Both the position numbers and the translations under genes were made by a program. A DNA stretch of 64,000 bases from the NCBI RefSeq assembly GCF_014926585.1, contig NZ_CP045422.1, positions 1 to 64,000 on the forward strand, read 5' to 3'. This document shows, piece by piece, positions 45,485 to 55,086 of this stretch. Numbering within the stretch: position 1 is the stretch's first letter; the number at the start of each line of letters is the position of its first letter. The stretch comes from Devosia beringensis (GTDB lineage Bacteria; Pseudomonadota; Alphaproteobacteria; Rhizobiales; Devosiaceae). The notes under the pieces were generated by a model. The model made no database searches. It was not told where the DNA came from and saw nothing but the letters and a program-made list of their open reading frames with translations.

Positions 45485-46219
45485 TCAGGCGCGGCCGCGG
45501 AACAAGCGGCGGAGCTTTGGCAGACCGCGGAAGCGTATGCTGCCATCGGCGCGGGCGGCAAACAGCCAGCGACGACGGGCAAATTCATTGCGGATGGCGT
45601 AGGCACCCAGGCCGCCAACGACAAAGCCGGCAATGACGTCGGTGGCGTAATGCTGAGCGGTGACGACGCGCGACAGGCCGGTCATCACGGCAATGAATAG
45701 AATCAGCTTGAAAAAGCGCGGCGCCAGGAAGCCGAGGACGAGGGCGGTGCCGATGGCCGTGGTGGCATGGCCTGAGGGGAAGCTCTGAAAGCTCCAGTCA
45801 TTGAGGATGGGCTGGAAGTGAAAAGCGCCGAGATCGACGTAGTGATCAGGCCGGGCGCGGCCGAATAGGCGCTTGAGCAGGTTGACCGCCAGGCCCGGCA
45901 GACCGACGGCGATGAAGACGAAGCCGGACAACAGGCCCAGTTCGGCGATGGCGGCCCGATAGCGCCCCACCGGGAGGCGCTGCCCGATCAGGCAAACCAG
46001 CAAAACAAGCAATGAGGGAATCAGCACCCAGTCGGACAGGCCGAAATGGGTGATGAAGCCGAAGGGCTCGCGCCACATCTCGGGCCAGGCCTGCAGCGTG
46101 CTGGAGAGCCAAACATCAAAGAAGAGCAGCACGAACAGCACCAGAATGACCGCCGCAGCGGCGTCGGGCCAAGACTTCCGGGTCAGCCCAAAGGGCCAGC
46201 GACGTTCAAGGTTCTGCAT
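45485..46219 (-). CDS. PAP2-family membrane phosphatase
   Basis: The 244-residue integral membrane protein has about five helices and the PAP2 motifs KRLFGRARP (KX6RP), PSGH and SRVVTAQHYATDV. It probably dephosphorylates a lipid substrate such as undecaprenyl pyrophosphate, phosphatidate or lipid A at the periplasmic face. It stands alone between the structured intergenic region and tRNA-Pro. Confidence 0.87.
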   Translation of the reverse strand: MQNLERRWPFGLTRKSWPDAAAAVILVLFVLLFFDVWLSSTLQAWPEMWREPFGFITHFGLSDWVLIPSLLVLLVCLIGQRLPVGRYRAAIAELGLLSGFVFIAVGLPGLAVNLLKRLFGRARPDHYVDLGAFHFQPILNDWSFQSFPSGHATTAIGTALVLGFLAPRFFKLILFIAVMTGLSRVVTAQHYATDVIAGFVVGGLGAYAIRNEFARRRWLFAARADGSIRFRGLPKLRRLFRGRA

Positions 46220-46322
46220 GCCAGTTCAATGAACGTGCGGGAAGTTTTCGTCAATCCAGAGAAAGTTGGTGTGGTTGCGCTTGCCCTTGGTCGGAGAACA
46301 GGCTAGGTGACGGCGGTGATCT

Positions 46323-46399
46323 CGGAGTGTAGCTCAGCCTGGTAGAGCACTGGTTTTGGGAACCAGGGGTCCAAAGTTCGAATCTTTGTACTCCGACCA
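46323..46399 (+). tRNA. tRNA-Pro (anticodon TGG)
   Basis: The acceptor arms CGGAGTG/TACTCCG, anticodon stem CTGGT/ACCAG with loop TTTGGGA and anticodon TGG at 46357-46359, T-loop TTCGAAT, and encoded CCA at 46397-46399 form a complete cloverleaf. Confidence 0.96.
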
Positions 46400-46444
46400 T
46401 CACAATTCGCCTTTTGGCGCACCGCATCGTGTTGAGGACTTTGC

Positions 46445-46750
46445 ATGACCGCCCGCATTTACCGCCCGGCCCCCAACGCCATGCAGTCGGGAAAAGGCAA
46501 GTCCAAGCAGTGGGTCTTGATCCACGAAATGGCAGCGCCGCGCGGTATTGACCCCCTCATGGGCTACACCACTTCCAGCGATACCAGGCAGCAGGTTCGC
46601 CTGTCGTTCGACACGCAGGAAGAGGCAGAAGCCTACGCCCAGAAGAACGGCATCGCCTATTCGGTGCAGCCGGCGCACGAGACCACCCCGCAGCGTTCGA
46701 GCTATCCCGACAATTTCCGGGCCGACCGCAAGACTCCCTGGACGCACTGA
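46445..46750 (+). CDS. NDUFS4-like accessory subunit of complex I
   Basis: The 101-residue protein has the ETC complex I (NDUFS4/18-kDa) pattern: TARIYRPAPNAMQSGKGKSKQWVL at the N terminus, GYTTSSDTRQQVRLSFDTQEEAEAYA in the middle and the Pro-rich end YPDNFRADRK. It is a conserved supernumerary subunit in alphaproteobacteria and mitochondria. It follows tRNA-Pro closely. Confidence 0.9.
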   Translation: MTARIYRPAPNAMQSGKGKSKQWVLIHEMAAPRGIDPLMGYTTSSDTRQQVRLSFDTQEEAEAYAQKNGIAYSVQPAHETTPQRSSYPDNFRADRKTPWTH

Positions 46751-46891
46751 TCTTCCATTCCGCCGCCCGATAACCAGGCGCTGCAAGCGATTGCGGCGCT
46801 ATTTTTGTCACCTACAGACGACAATTGCCGGCCATCATCTTGCCGCGCGGCGCTTTTGTCGGTTTGCTGGGTCCAGCAGGGAGCGGCGATC

Positions 46892-47260
46892 ATGGGCAAG
46901 GCAACAGGCATTGGCGGGATTTTCTTTCGGGCGCAGGACACTGGCGGGCTCGCCGCCTGGTACGAAACCCATCTGGGGGTAACGGGTTTCTGGAACCAGG
47001 AGGCAGGCCTGACCGTGTTTGCGCCGTTCAAGGCGAATACGGACTATTTCGCGGCCGACCGGCAGTGGATGATCAATTTCCGGGTCGATGACATTGGCGA
47101 ACTGATCGCCCAGCTGCAGCAGGCCGGAATCACCGTCGAGACGCGGGAAGAATGGGACACGCCGGAAACTGGCCGCTTCGCCCGCATCCACGATCCGGAA
47201 GGCAATCCAATCGAGTTGTGGCAGCCACCTGTGGGTGCCGTCGACTCGGCGACCGAATAA
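46892..47260 (+). CDS. VOC-family protein
   Basis: The 122-residue protein has the glyoxalase/bleomycin-resistance/dioxygenase fold: GGIFFRAQDTGGLAAWYETHLGV at the start and FARIHDPEGNPIELWQPP at the end, where the metal-ligand Glu lies. The substrate is unknown. The ATG at 46892 has GGGAG upstream. A longer reading from 46805 lacks a good ribosome-binding site. Confidence 0.83.
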   Translation: MGKATGIGGIFFRAQDTGGLAAWYETHLGVTGFWNQEAGLTVFAPFKANTDYFAADRQWMINFRVDDIGELIAQLQQAGITVETREEWDTPETGRFARIHDPEGNPIELWQPPVGAVDSATE

Positions 47261-47313
47261 GTCTTTCGCACTGGCAACCTGACCTGCCAGACTGGCCCAT
47301 CGAGGAGCCGTTC

Positions 47314-48180
47314 ATGATGTCCCTGTCTGCCCGCCTGTTCGCCGCCCTCTGCATGCTGGGCCTGGCCGCGCCCGTTGCTGCTGCGCCGGCGCTTTGGGAA
47401 GTCCGTGACGGCAATAGCGCCATCCGGCTCTTCGGCTCGGTCCACGTCCTGCCCGAGGACCTGGCATGGCGGACACCTTTGTTCGACGCCTTGCTGGCCC
47501 AGGCTGACCGGGTGATCTTTGAAACCGATCTCAGCTTCGCCGCCATGACTGAGATGGGTGCCCGTGCCTATGTCGAGGGTATCTATGTCGACGGCACGCT
47601 GCTGACCGACATCATCGATGACGAGATGGAGCGCAAGCTGCGCGAATTTGCGGCGTCAGCGGCCGTGCCCTTCGGCACGCTGCTGGCGATGAAGCCATGG
47701 ATGGCAGCCAATACCGTATCGGCCGCCGCCATGGCGTCGCTGGGCTATACGGCGGCAGGCGTCGAACTGGTGCTGTTGCCGGAACTGGAAGCCGGGCGCA
47801 TGGGATATCTCGAGACCGGCGACGAGCAGCTGGCCGTGCTGACCGGCGGGTCGGTGGATGAGCAGCTGGCCATGCTGGCCGCCACGCTGGATGACATGGC
47901 GAGCCTGCCCAAGCTGATGAGCAAGGTGCTGCAGCGCTGGGTAACCGGCAATCCGGAAGCCCTGGCAGCGGTGCTTGCCGTGGAAGCGGGTGGCATGGAC
48001 GCCGCCTTCATGGAGCGGCTGATCCATGCGCGCAATCGCAATTGGATTGTGCCGCTCGAAGCGATGCTGGCCGATGATGTCGAAAGCCTGGTAATCGTGG
48101 GAGCCGGCCACCTAGTGGGTGATGGCAGCGTGCTCGAGCTGCTCGAACAGCAAGGCTATACCGTCGAACGCCTGCAGTAG
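47314..48180 (+). CDS. TraB/GumN-family protein
   Basis: The 288-residue protein has a signal peptide (MMSLSARLFAALCMLGLAAPVAAA) and the TraB-family core: IRLFGSVHVLPED near the start, FETDLS, and VIVGAGHLVGDGSV at the end. Family members are proposed metal-dependent peptidases in the envelope, but activity is not established here. The ATG at 47314 has GAGGAG upstream. It lies between the VOC gene and a convergent tautomerase gene. Confidence 0.87.
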   Translation: MMSLSARLFAALCMLGLAAPVAAAPALWEVRDGNSAIRLFGSVHVLPEDLAWRTPLFDALLAQADRVIFETDLSFAAMTEMGARAYVEGIYVDGTLLTDIIDDEMERKLREFAASAAVPFGTLLAMKPWMAANTVSAAAMASLGYTAAGVELVLLPELEAGRMGYLETGDEQLAVLTGGSVDEQLAMLAATLDDMASLPKLMSKVLQRWVTGNPEALAAVLAVEAGGMDAAFMERLIHARNRNWIVPLEAMLADDVESLVIVGAGHLVGDGSVLELLEQQGYTVERLQ

Positions 48181-48227
48181 AGGCATGGACTGCCGCCCGG
48201 TACCGCGCGGCGATACCGGCGTGCCTC
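48180..48227. terminator. Bidirectional hairpin between convergent genes
   Basis: GAGGCA/TGCCTC forms the outer stem and CCGGTA (48197-48202)/TACCGG (48214-48219) an inner one. It lies between the TraB and tautomerase stops, so it could stop transcription from both sides, although no T-tract is present. Confidence 0.4.
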
Positions 48228-48233
48228 CCTGCC

Positions 48234-48620
48234 CTAGACGTCGACCTTGAAATCGAGGTCCATTTCGGACGCCGGGACGCCGTTGAGCCCCCAATTGGGC
48301 CGATCGACTTCCACCAGCAGCACCTTGATGTCGGCGGCGACCAGGCCGAAGGGCGCCAGCCGCGTCACCAGCGCCTGGTAGAGCCGGCGCTTGGCCTCGA
48401 TGCTGCGCCCGGTGAACAGGGCAATCTCGATGGTGGTGCGACAGGGATTGGCGCCTGCGGGCAGCAGGAAATCCTCGGGATCGAGCTGGATCAGCCTGAT
48501 ATCGCGATCGCGGTCGGGGATCAGCAGACCCTCGACCAGCGATTGCTGCACGGCCTCAAGGAAGTCGGCCCGGCGGCTGCCGAGCCAGCCCTTGCGGGTT
48601 TCAATGCGGGTGGATGGCAT
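48234..48620 (-). CDS. Tautomerase-family protein
   Basis: The 128-residue protein starts Met-Pro (MPSTRIET), so the catalytic N-terminal Pro of the 4-oxalocrotonate tautomerase/MIF superfamily would be exposed after Met removal. Length and the block TIEIALFTGRSIEAKRRLYQAL match the longer members of that family. The substrate is unknown. The ribosome-binding site AGGAGG precedes the ATG. Its start lies eight bases from the stop of the oxidoreductase gene at 48629, so it may be the last gene of the carbohydrate operon. Confidence 0.82.
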   Translation of the reverse strand: MPSTRIETRKGWLGSRRADFLEAVQQSLVEGLLIPDRDRDIRLIQLDPEDFLLPAGANPCRTTIEIALFTGRSIEAKRRLYQALVTRLAPFGLVAADIKVLLVEVDRPNWGLNGVPASEMDLDFKVDV

Positions 48621-48628
48621 GGCGCCTC

Positions 48629-49780
48629 CTAGACGTCACTCAACCTGGTCCACTTGCCGTCATTATTGCTCGACTGCACCGAGGCCATGATGAACTGCAT
48701 GCCCTCAACGCCATCGGCCAGGGTCGGCAACAGGCCCTCATAGGCGGCGCCCTCGCCCCGGATGACGGCGGCGAACTGGCTGTAGAGCGTGGCAAAGGCC
48801 TCGAGATAGCCTTCGGGGTGGCCTGAAGGGATGCGGACATTCATGGTGGAAGCGGCATTACCGGAAATTGCGCCGCCACGGGTCAGCAACTGCTTGGGTT
48901 TGCCGAATTCGGTGAACCACATGTAGTTGGGATTGTCCTGGCGCCATTCCAAGCCACCCTTGTCGCCATAGACGCGCAGCTGCAGGCCGTTTTCGCAGCC
49001 GACCGCCACCTGGCTGGCCCAGAGCATGCCCTTGGCGCCGCCTTCGAAGCGCAGCATAATATGCACATTGTCGTCGAGCTGGCGGCCCTCGACAAAGCTC
49101 GTGAGGTCGGCCGAGACGGAATCGGTCTTGAGGCCGGTAACGAAGCGCGCCAGGTTATAGGCATGGGTGCCGATATCGCCGATGGCGCCGCCCGCCCCCG
49201 AGCGCGCCGGATCGGTGCGCCAGGAGGCCTGCTTGTTGTCGTCGCTGGTGGCTTCGGTCAGCCAGTCCTGCGGATATTCCACCTGGATGACGCGGATCTT
49301 GCCCAGGGCGCCGGACGCCACCAGTTCGCGGGCCTGCCGCATCAGCGGATAGCCGGTATAGTTGTGGGTCAGCAGGAAACGGGCGCCGTTTTTCGGCTTG
49401 ATCTCGGCCAGCTTGCGCGCGTCCTCGATGGTGGCGGTAATCGGCTTGTCGCAGATGACGTGGATGCCGGCCTCGAGGAAGGCCTTGGCGGGGCCGTAAT
49501 GCATGTGGTTGGGCGTGACGATGGAGACGGCTTCGATACCGTCCGGGCGGGCTGCCTCGGCGCGGGCCATTTCCTCGTAGGAGGTATAGATGCGGTCTTC
49601 CGCCAGGCCGATATTGCGCCCGGATTCGAGAGCAACCTCGGGGCGGGACGACAGAGCGCCGGCCACTAGGTCATAATCGCCATCGATGCGGGCCGCGACG
49701 CGGTGCACGTAGCCGATAAAGGCGCCCGTACCGCCGCCAACCATGCCCAGACGAATGCGCTTTGCGCCGTTTTCAGCCAT
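48629..49780 (-). CDS. Gfo/Idh/MocA-family oxidoreductase 1
   Basis: The 383-residue protein has the NAD-binding start RLGMVGGGTGAFIGYVH, the nucleotide-domain block DKPITATIEDA and the active-site stretch GGAIGDIGTHAYNLARFVTGL. The family oxidises sugars, inositols or glycosides, often at C3. The GAFIGxxHR variant is shared with 3-keto-glycoside dehydrogenases. It is 10 bases downstream of the TIM-barrel gene at 49791-50846, and both follow a second oxidoreductase/TIM-barrel pair and the CUT1 transporter. Confidence 0.87.
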   Translation of the reverse strand: MAENGAKRIRLGMVGGGTGAFIGYVHRVAARIDGDYDLVAGALSSRPEVALESGRNIGLAEDRIYTSYEEMARAEAARPDGIEAVSIVTPNHMHYGPAKAFLEAGIHVICDKPITATIEDARKLAEIKPKNGARFLLTHNYTGYPLMRQARELVASGALGKIRVIQVEYPQDWLTEATSDDNKQASWRTDPARSGAGGAIGDIGTHAYNLARFVTGLKTDSVSADLTSFVEGRQLDDNVHIMLRFEGGAKGMLWASQVAVGCENGLQLRVYGDKGGLEWRQDNPNYMWFTEFGKPKQLLTRGGAISGNAASTMNVRIPSGHPEGYLEAFATLYSQFAAVIRGEGAAYEGLLPTLADGVEGMQFIMASVQSSNNDGKWTRLSDV

Positions 49781-49790
49781 TGCTGTGCTC

Positions 49791-50846
49791 CTAGCTCAAA
49801 CCGAGAATTTTGCGATTGGCGGCGAGATCGGTGCCGGCCGAGGCAAAATCGTCGAAGGCGTGTTCGGTAACGTGGATGATGTGGTTCTTGATGAACTCGG
49901 CACCTTCGCGCGCGCCGTCTTCGGGATGCTTGATGGCGCATTCCCACTCGAGCACGGCCCAGCCGGCAAAATCGTATTGCGCCATCTTGGAGAAGACGGA
50001 GGCGAAATCGACCTGGCCATCGCCGAGCGAGCGGAAGCGCCCTGCCCGGTTGATCCAGCTCTGATAGCCGCCATAAACGCCCTGGCGCCCGGTGGGGTTG
50101 AACTCGGCATCCTTGACGTGGAACATCTTGATGCGCTCGTGATAGATGTCGATGTAGTCGAGATAGTCGAGCTGCTGCAGCACGAAGTGGCTGGGGTCAT
50201 AGAGCAGGTTGGCGCGCGGGTGATTGTTCACGCGCTCGAGGAACATCTCGTAGCTGACGCCGTCATGCAGGTCTTCCCCGGGGTGGATTTCGTAGCAGAG
50301 GTCGACGCCGTTTTCGTCAAAGGTGTTGAGAATGGGCGTCCAGCGGCGGGCCAGTTCGTCGAAGGCCTCTTCGACGAGGCCAGCCGGGCGCTGCGGGAAG
50401 GGATAGAGGAACGGCCAGGCCAGCGCGCCCGAAAAGGTCGCGTGCTCGGTCAGGCCCAGATTGTTCGAGGCCTTGGCGGCCCAGAGCAGTTGCTGCACGG
50501 CCCATTCCTGGCGCGCCTTGGGATTGCCATGCACGGATGAGGGGGCAAAGCCGTCCAGCATGGTGTCATAAACCGGGTGCGCCGCGACCAGCTGGCCCTG
50601 CAAGTGGGTCGAGAGCTCGGTGATCTCGATGCCGTGCCTGGCGGCTGTGCCCTTGAGCTCATCGCAATAGGTCTTCGAGGTCGCCGCCTTTTCCAGATCG
50701 ATCAGGCTGCCGACCCAGGTGGGGATCTGCACGCCCTTGTAGCCATAATTGGCGGCCCAGCCGCAGATGGCATCGAAGGAATTGAACGGCGCCGCGTCGC
50801 CGGCGAACTGCGCCAGAAAGATGGCGGGACCCTTGATCGTACGCAT
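49791..50846 (-). CDS. TIM-barrel sugar isomerase/epimerase 1
   Basis: The 351-residue AP-endonuclease-2-fold protein has metal ligands visible in CYEIHPGED, LLYDPSHFVLQQLD, MFHVKDAEFNP and VLEWECAIKHPEDG. At about 350 residues it is longer than typical xylose-isomerase-like epimerases and matches YcjR-like 3-keto-sugar epimerases and the C-glycoside deglycosylation enzymes. It probably acts on the product of a Gfo/Idh/MocA enzyme. The ribosome-binding site AGAGGAG precedes the ATG. Confidence 0.86.
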   Translation of the reverse strand: MRTIKGPAIFLAQFAGDAAPFNSFDAICGWAANYGYKGVQIPTWVGSLIDLEKAATSKTYCDELKGTAARHGIEITELSTHLQGQLVAAHPVYDTMLDGFAPSSVHGNPKARQEWAVQQLLWAAKASNNLGLTEHATFSGALAWPFLYPFPQRPAGLVEEAFDELARRWTPILNTFDENGVDLCYEIHPGEDLHDGVSYEMFLERVNNHPRANLLYDPSHFVLQQLDYLDYIDIYHERIKMFHVKDAEFNPTGRQGVYGGYQSWINRAGRFRSLGDGQVDFASVFSKMAQYDFAGWAVLEWECAIKHPEDGAREGAEFIKNHIIHVTEHAFDDFASAGTDLAANRKILGLS

Positions 50847-50903
50847 GGTTTTCTCCTCTGATGGCGCTTGGCGCCCTGGTCTTTTATAGCCGCTTTGCAG
50901 AAA

Positions 50904-50929
50904 CAGGCGGCGGGGTTGGCCGCCGCCTG
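50904..50929 (-). terminator. Hairpin between the two oxidoreductase/TIM-barrel pairs
   Basis: CAGGCGGCGG/CCGCCGCCTG is a perfect ten-base stem with loop GGTTGG in plus-strand orientation. On the minus strand it is followed by TTTCTG, so it could be a partial terminator or an mRNA-stabilising hairpin between the two gene pairs. Confidence 0.55.
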
Positions 50930-50990
50930 CTCAAATTACCGGGTCACTCTCGACCGGCACCCTTTTCCTGTCAATGAGGTACGCCCCTCA

Positions 50991-52130
50991 CTATTTCAGC
51001 AGCGCCTGGGCGTCTGCAGGCGTCAGGGCCATGGGGCGTTCGCAGGTGGTGCTGAGCGTCAGCACCTGGCCGCTTTCGCCGGCCTTGAGCAGGCTGGTCA
51101 TGACGTCGACGGCATGGAGCGCGACATCAAGGCCGCAACGGGCGGTATAGCCGCCGTCGATGGAGGCCATCATGTCCGCCAGGCCCGCCGTGCGGTAATT
51201 GGCGCGCGGGGTAGGCTTGTCGAGATCCTGGTTGGCAATGCCGAAGGGGTGATCCCAGGGCGTTACCGTGCTGCGGCTGCCGGCGATGTCGGCGGTGACC
51301 AGATCGCCGCCGAAGAAGTTGGGGTCGGGTACGAAGATCGAGCCGTCGGTGCCATAGAGCTCGATATTGTGGTGGCCATGGGCCGCCACGTCCCAGCTGG
51401 CGCCGATGGTGATGATGGCGCCCGAGACAAATTCAAGCACGCCATGGATGGTGGTGGGCGTACCGACCTTGACGAAGGTGCCCTTGAACGGGCCCTCGGC
51501 GGTCACTTCGCGTTCGGTGCGGGCCATGTTGGTGAAGGCAGAGAGGCGCTTGACGGGCCCGAGCAGGTGGATCAGCTCGGTGACGTAATAGGGGCCCAGA
51601 TCGAGGATGGGGCCGGCGCCGACCTGGAAGAAGAAGTCCGGATTGGGATGCCAGTGCTCCATGCCACGGCTCATCACATGGGTGGTGCCGCTCATGATCT
51701 TGCCGAGCTGGCCACTGTCGATGATCTGGCGGGCCTGCTGATGGGCACCACCGAGGAAGGTGTCCGGCGCACTGCCGACCTTGAGCTTGCGCTCCTCGGC
51801 GGCCTTCTTGAGCGAGGTGCCCTCTTCGAGCGACAGCACGAATGGCTTTTCCGAATAGGCATGCTTGCCGGCGGAGATGATGTCCATCGACACCGAATAA
51901 TGGGTCGAGGGAATGGTCAGGTTGACGATGACGTCGAGTTCGCTGTTCTTGAGCAGCTCATCGGGCGTCTGGGCGGTGACACCGAATTCCTCGGCGCGCT
52001 TCTGGGCGGCAGCGGGAATGATATCGGCCACGGCGCGGACCTCGAGCCCCTTGAACAGGGGCGCGAGGCGCAGATAGGCGGCAGAGATATTGCCGGCACC
52101 CATGATGCCGACGCCAAAGGTCTTGGCCAT
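50991..52130 (-). CDS. Gfo/Idh/MocA-family oxidoreductase 2
   Basis: The 379-residue NAD(P)-dependent oxidoreductase has the start FGVGIMGAGNISAAYLRL, the block SEKPFVLSLEEG and the motif GPILDLGPYYVTELIHLLG. It belongs to a different branch from the protein at 48629-49780. The start ATG at 52130 has GGAAA upstream and lies two bases after the TIM-barrel gene stop. Its substrate is not known. Confidence 0.87.
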   Translation of the reverse strand: MAKTFGVGIMGAGNISAAYLRLAPLFKGLEVRAVADIIPAAAQKRAEEFGVTAQTPDELLKNSELDVIVNLTIPSTHYSVSMDIISAGKHAYSEKPFVLSLEEGTSLKKAAEERKLKVGSAPDTFLGGAHQQARQIIDSGQLGKIMSGTTHVMSRGMEHWHPNPDFFFQVGAGPILDLGPYYVTELIHLLGPVKRLSAFTNMARTEREVTAEGPFKGTFVKVGTPTTIHGVLEFVSGAIITIGASWDVAAHGHHNIELYGTDGSIFVPDPNFFGGDLVTADIAGSRSTVTPWDHPFGIANQDLDKPTPRANYRTAGLADMMASIDGGYTARCGLDVALHAVDVMTSLLKAGESGQVLTLSTTCERPMALTPADAQALLK

Positions 52131-52132
52131 GC

Positions 52133-52882
52133 TTATTTCCACTTCTTGGCGGCAGCGATCGACCGGGTGGCAAAGCGCACCGGATCGGAAGGCTTGTCAT
52201 GTTCGGCGACGAAATACTCGGCGCGGGTCTTGGAGGTGACCTTGCCGATCAGCTCATCCCAGTTCAGCACGCCCTGCCCCACATCGGCCCAGCCATCTTC
52301 GTCGAGGCATTCGCCGGCGGGGGCAATATCCTTGACGTGCACGGCGGTGATGCGGTCGCCATATTTGTCGAACCAGGCGACCGGATCAGCCTTGCCGCGC
52401 ACGATCCAGGCGACATCGGCTTCCCATTCGATCTTGGGCGCGGTCTCAAGGATGATTTCCATCGGCGTGCGGCCCGAGCTGGTCGGCACGAATTCGAAAT
52501 CGTGGTTGTGCCAGCCGAAGCCGTAGCCCGCCTTGGTATAGGTCTCGGCAGCGCCGGCCAGCATCTCGGCCAGTTCGAGCCACTTGGACTCGTCGGTGCT
52601 GCGGCCTTCGGGGCCGATATGGGGGCAGAAGATCTTCTTGATGCCCAGCGTCTCGGCGGTCTTGAGCGTGGTCGACACATCGGCCACCTGGGCCGGGCCG
52701 AAATGGCCGGTCGGCATGGACAGGCCATTCTTCTTCAGACTGGCCGCCAGCGCCGCGGGATCGGCATAGAGACCGCCATAGCCTTCGACCTGGGTGTAGC
52801 CAAGGGTGCCGAGCGTGGCGAGGAAATCCTCAAGCGAGGGGACATTGCGGGCGCTGTAGAGCTGGAATGACAGTTCGGTCAT
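52133..52882 (-). CDS. TIM-barrel sugar isomerase/epimerase 2
   Basis: The 249-residue AP-endonuclease-2-fold protein has GFGWHNHDFEF, EADVAWIVRGKADP, VHVKDIAP and the final FVAEHDKPSDP, which supply the usual Glu/Asp/His metal site. It is of the shorter type common in catabolic operons for keto-sugars and inositols. It is preceded by about 180 bases of non-coding DNA with a strong hairpin, so it may have its own expression level. Confidence 0.86.
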   Translation of the reverse strand: MTELSFQLYSARNVPSLEDFLATLGTLGYTQVEGYGGLYADPAALAASLKKNGLSMPTGHFGPAQVADVSTTLKTAETLGIKKIFCPHIGPEGRSTDESKWLELAEMLAGAAETYTKAGYGFGWHNHDFEFVPTSSGRTPMEIILETAPKIEWEADVAWIVRGKADPVAWFDKYGDRITAVHVKDIAPAGECLDEDGWADVGQGVLNWDELIGKVTSKTRAEYFVAEHDKPSDPVRFATRSIAAAKKWK

Positions 52883-53028
52883 TTTGGCCTCATTGTAACG
52901 TTGGAATTGGGCATTGCGACGCCTCTGGCGGTGCCAGATAGGTAGCGATGTTTGAAAATGGTGTCCTGCGCGACGGGCAGGTCAATTGCCGGAAAAGTAA
53001 CATGACCGGCGATTGCGTCGGGCCGGTG

Positions 53029-53052
53029 GCGGGGCGCCCAGGGGCGCCCCGC
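53029..53052 (-). terminator. Strong hairpin after the CUT1 ATPase gene
   Basis: GCGGGGCGCC/GGCGCCCCGC forms a ten-base stem with loop CAGG, 13 bases after the ATPase stop on the minus strand. It is GC-only and lacks a T-run, so it may attenuate transcription into the enzyme genes rather than end it. Confidence 0.6.
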
Positions 53053-53065
53053 AGTTCAGGCGGGC

Positions 53066-54148
<1,083 letters not shown>

Positions 54149-54153
54149 TCGAG

Positions 54154-55086
54154 TTATCCCTTCACCGCACCGGCAGCAACACCGCGGACGAACCACTTGC
54201 CGGAGACGAAATAAACCGCCAGCGGCACAAGGCCGGTCAGAACGGTAGCGGCCATGTTCACGTTGTATTCGGGCGTGCCCTGGGCCGAGTTGACGATGTT
54301 GTTGAGCTGGACGGTCATCGGGTAGTTCTGCGTGCCGGCGAAGACGACGCCGAACAGGAAGTCGTTCCAGATACCGGTGATCTGCAGGATCAGCGCCACC
54401 ACGAAGATCGGCAGGCTCATGGGCAGCATGATCTCGAAGAAAATGCGCCAGAAGCCGGCCCCATCCACACGTGCCGCCTTGAAGAGTTCCTGGGGCAGCG
54501 ACGCGAAGTAGTTGCGGAAGAGCAGCGTCAGGATCGGCATGCCGAAGACGGTATGGACGATGATGACGGCCTGCAGGGTACCGAAGATGCCCAGCTCACG
54601 GGTAATCATCACCATGGGATAGAGAAACACCTGGTAGGGGATGAAGGAGCCGAAGATCAGGATGGCAAAGAAGATTTCCGAGCCCTTGAAGCGCCAGTTG
54701 ATCAGCGCATAACCGTTTACCGCGGCGATGAAGATCGAGATAATGGTGCTGGGAATGGTGATCTTGACCGAGTTCCAGAAGCCCGGTGCCAGACCCTCAC
54801 AGGTCAAGCCTGTGCAGGCGCTGGTCCAGGCCTTTACCCAGGCGTCAAAGTTTGGCGCGGTGGGCAGCGAGAAGATGTTGCCGAAGCGGATTTCGGGCAT
54901 CGACTTGAGCGAGGTGGTGAACATCACGTAGAGCGGAAACAGGTAATAGAGCGAGAACATCACCAGGATCGAATAGATGATGATCTTGCGGGGCGTGAAG
55001 AACGGCTTTGGCCGGGGACCGCGCGGCTCGACGGCGCCGTCGACAGTGGCCGGCATGGCGCCGGTCATGGTTGAGGTCTGGCTCAT
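54154..55086 (-). CDS. CUT1 transporter, permease (MalG type)
   Basis: The 310-residue permease has six helices and the coupling loop EAA-like stretch FKAARVDGAGFWRIFFEIMLPMS. The N terminus is a 30-residue polar extension. It overlaps the other permease gene by four bases. Confidence 0.92.
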   Translation of the reverse strand: MSQTSTMTGAMPATVDGAVEPRGPRPKPFFTPRKIIIYSILVMFSLYYLFPLYVMFTTSLKSMPEIRFGNIFSLPTAPNFDAWVKAWTSACTGLTCEGLAPGFWNSVKITIPSTIISIFIAAVNGYALINWRFKGSEIFFAILIFGSFIPYQVFLYPMVMITRELGIFGTLQAVIIVHTVFGMPILTLLFRNYFASLPQELFKAARVDGAGFWRIFFEIMLPMSLPIFVVALILQITGIWNDFLFGVVFAGTQNYPMTVQLNNIVNSAQGTPEYNVNMAATVLTGLVPLAVYFVSGKWFVRGVAAGAVKG